Source: an uncultured Lachnospiraceae bacterium (GTDB lineage Bacteria > Bacillota > Clostridia > Lachnospirales > Lachnospiraceae). From it: DNA of 36,569 bases. Location: the NCBI GenBank assembly GCA_949155905.1, contig CASCWU010000027.1:1-36569 (forward strand), written 5' to 3'. Made by a program: the position numbers and the translations under genes. The notes beneath the pieces were generated by a model. It did not search any database and was not told where the DNA came from. It saw only the letters and a program-made list of their open reading frames with translations. Of this stretch, positions 35,564 to 36,569 are shown piece by piece. Positions within the stretch are counted from its first letter, which is position 1. Every line of letters starts with the position of its first letter.

Positions 35564-36569
35564 GTGGAAGGAAAAAACCGAGTCATCGTCGTAGGGGCGG
35601 GAGCCGCCGGGATGTTGGCAGCGATTGCTGCGGCAGGGGGTGTTTCCGGTAAAAAAGCCCAGACACAGGTGACGGTTTTGGAAAAAAATGAAAAAAGCGG
35701 GAAAAAGCTTTATATTACCGGAAAAGGGCGATGTAACCTGACAAACACAGCAGAGCCGGAGGAGTTATTCGGACAGATCATCCGTAACCCCAGGTTTTTA
35801 TACAGTGCTTTTACTGGATTTGACAATCAGGCAGTGATGCGGTTTTTTGAAAATCTGGGATTGCGGCTGAAGGTCGAACGAGGGAAACGGGTGTTTCCGG
35901 AATCAGATAAATCCTCCGATGTGATTAAGGTACTGAACCGGGAAATGGAGCGGCTGGGAGTGACGGTACGCTATCATTCCGAGGTGGCGTGTATGTTGAC
36001 AAAGCCAGAAGAGTTGGTATCTGAGGCGGGGGAACCGACGGCTGCCGCAGGGCAGATCTGCGGAGTACGTCTAAAGAGCGGTGAGATCATAGAGGCCGAC
36101 AGGGTTATTGTTGCAACCGGAGGACTTTCCTATCCCTCTACAGGCTCGACCGGAGACGGCTATTGCTTTGCAGAGGAGGCCGGGCATTCGATCCTGCCGA
36201 CCAGGCCGAGCTTAGTTCCGTTTTCCTGCCCGGAGGAATGGGTGCGGCAGCTACAGGGGCTGGCTTTGAAAAATATCAGCATTTCCTTGTGGCAGGACGG
36301 AAAAAAGCGTTATGAAGAGTTCGGTGAATTACTGTTTACTCATTTCGGTGTGAGCGGACCTGTGATTTTAAGCGCCAGCAGTGTGGCAGGAGATTTTCTG
36401 ACGAGGGATGTGTTAGGAAAAAAGCCAGCCCTACTGATGATAGATTTAAAGCCGGCTTTGAGCATGGAACAGCTAGAGGGACGGCTTTTGCGGGACTTAG
36501 AGGCGATGAAAAACAAGTCGATAAAGCATATCTTAGAGGGAATGCTGCCGAAACGCTTGATTCCCGTCA
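35564..36569 (+). CDS. HI0933/YhiN-family flavoprotein, cut by the window edge
   Basis: An NAD(P)/FAD-dependent oxidoreductase of the HI0933 family. From GTG 35564, with GGAGG 8 bp upstream, it opens with the dinucleotide-binding motif 'VIVVGAGAAGMLAAIAAAGG', then the family signature 'EKSGKKLYITGKGRCNLTN'-like block (here 'NEKSGKKLYITGKGRCNLTN'), 'ATGGLSYPSTGSTGDGYCFA' near residue 185, and 'LLFTHFGVSGPVILSAS' near residue 260. The frame is open for 335 codons to the end of the window; about 80 more residues are expected. Its function is poorly defined. Confidence 0.9.
   Translation, partial: MEGKNRVIVVGAGAAGMLAAIAAAGGVSGKKAQTQVTVLEKNEKSGKKLYITGKGRCNLTNTAEPEELFGQIIRNPRFLYSAFTGFDNQAVMRFFENLGLRLKVERGKRVFPESDKSSDVIKVLNREMERLGVTVRYHSEVACMLTKPEELVSEAGEPTAAAGQICGVRLKSGEIIEADRVIVATGGLSYPSTGSTGDGYCFAEEAGHSILPTRPSLVPFSCPEEWVRQLQGLALKNISISLWQDGKKRYEEFGELLFTHFGVSGPVILSASSVAGDFLTRDVLGKKPALLMIDLKPALSMEQLEGRLLRDLEAMKNKSIKHILEGMLPKRLIPV

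Overview
The window looks like a chromosomal segment of an anaerobic Firmicute of class Clostridia, most likely Lachnospiraceae or a close relative. This is inferred from gene content (formate-tetrahydrofolate ligase, ATP-dependent PEP carboxykinase, pyrBI, a GerMN lipoprotein, an aconitase-like hydratase), strong GGAGG ribosome binding sites, and moderate GC with AT-rich inserts. No tRNA, rRNA, CRISPR array, complete IS element or prophage was seen.

Layout. 1-4.8 kb: an AraC-type regulator, a large solute-binding lipoprotein and an acetyl-esterase-like hydrolase, probably a carbohydrate-responsive group; no transporter permeases are next to it. 4.9-10.3 kb: an AT-rich accessory stretch. It holds an AlbA_2/Schlafen-like gene cut by one in-frame TAG, a minus-strand group (WYL/YafY regulator, two GyrI-like effector-binding proteins, a DUF3788 protein, a VOC/PhnB gene reduced to its two ends) and a broken Rpn-family nuclease gene. 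10.4-12.2 kb: a compact formate/nitrite-transporter-family channel and a second esterase. 12.3-16.1 kb: glgP-malQ for alpha-glucan breakdown. 16.4-22.7 kb: uppP, an FtsK/SpoIIIE translocase with a very long linker, and fhs. 22.8-24.1 kb: small membrane proteins and a SEC-C protein. 24.1-27.4 kb, minus strand: pckA, pyrI and pyrB. 27.6-36.6 kb, plus strand: an aconitase-family hydratase, an unrecognised repeat-bearing protein, rimO, pgsA, a DUF6199 lipoprotein, cinA, a GerMN lipoprotein and a truncated flavoprotein at the edge.

Most of the window is core metabolism and cell-envelope housekeeping. The less ordinary signals are these. A 20-bp direct repeat abuts a weak -35 element beside the AraC gene, as expected for an AraC-dependent promoter. 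A 103-bp hairpin-bearing tandem repeat and a 22-bp repeat shared by two distant intergenic regions may be dispersed genomic repeats. Several proteins carry in-frame minisatellites (5-, 6- and 11-residue units) in hydrophilic linkers. The small-molecule-sensing island is partly decayed. I did not find a convincing new multi-gene system. The best candidates for new biology are the sensing island and the hexapeptide-repeat protein upstream of rimO.
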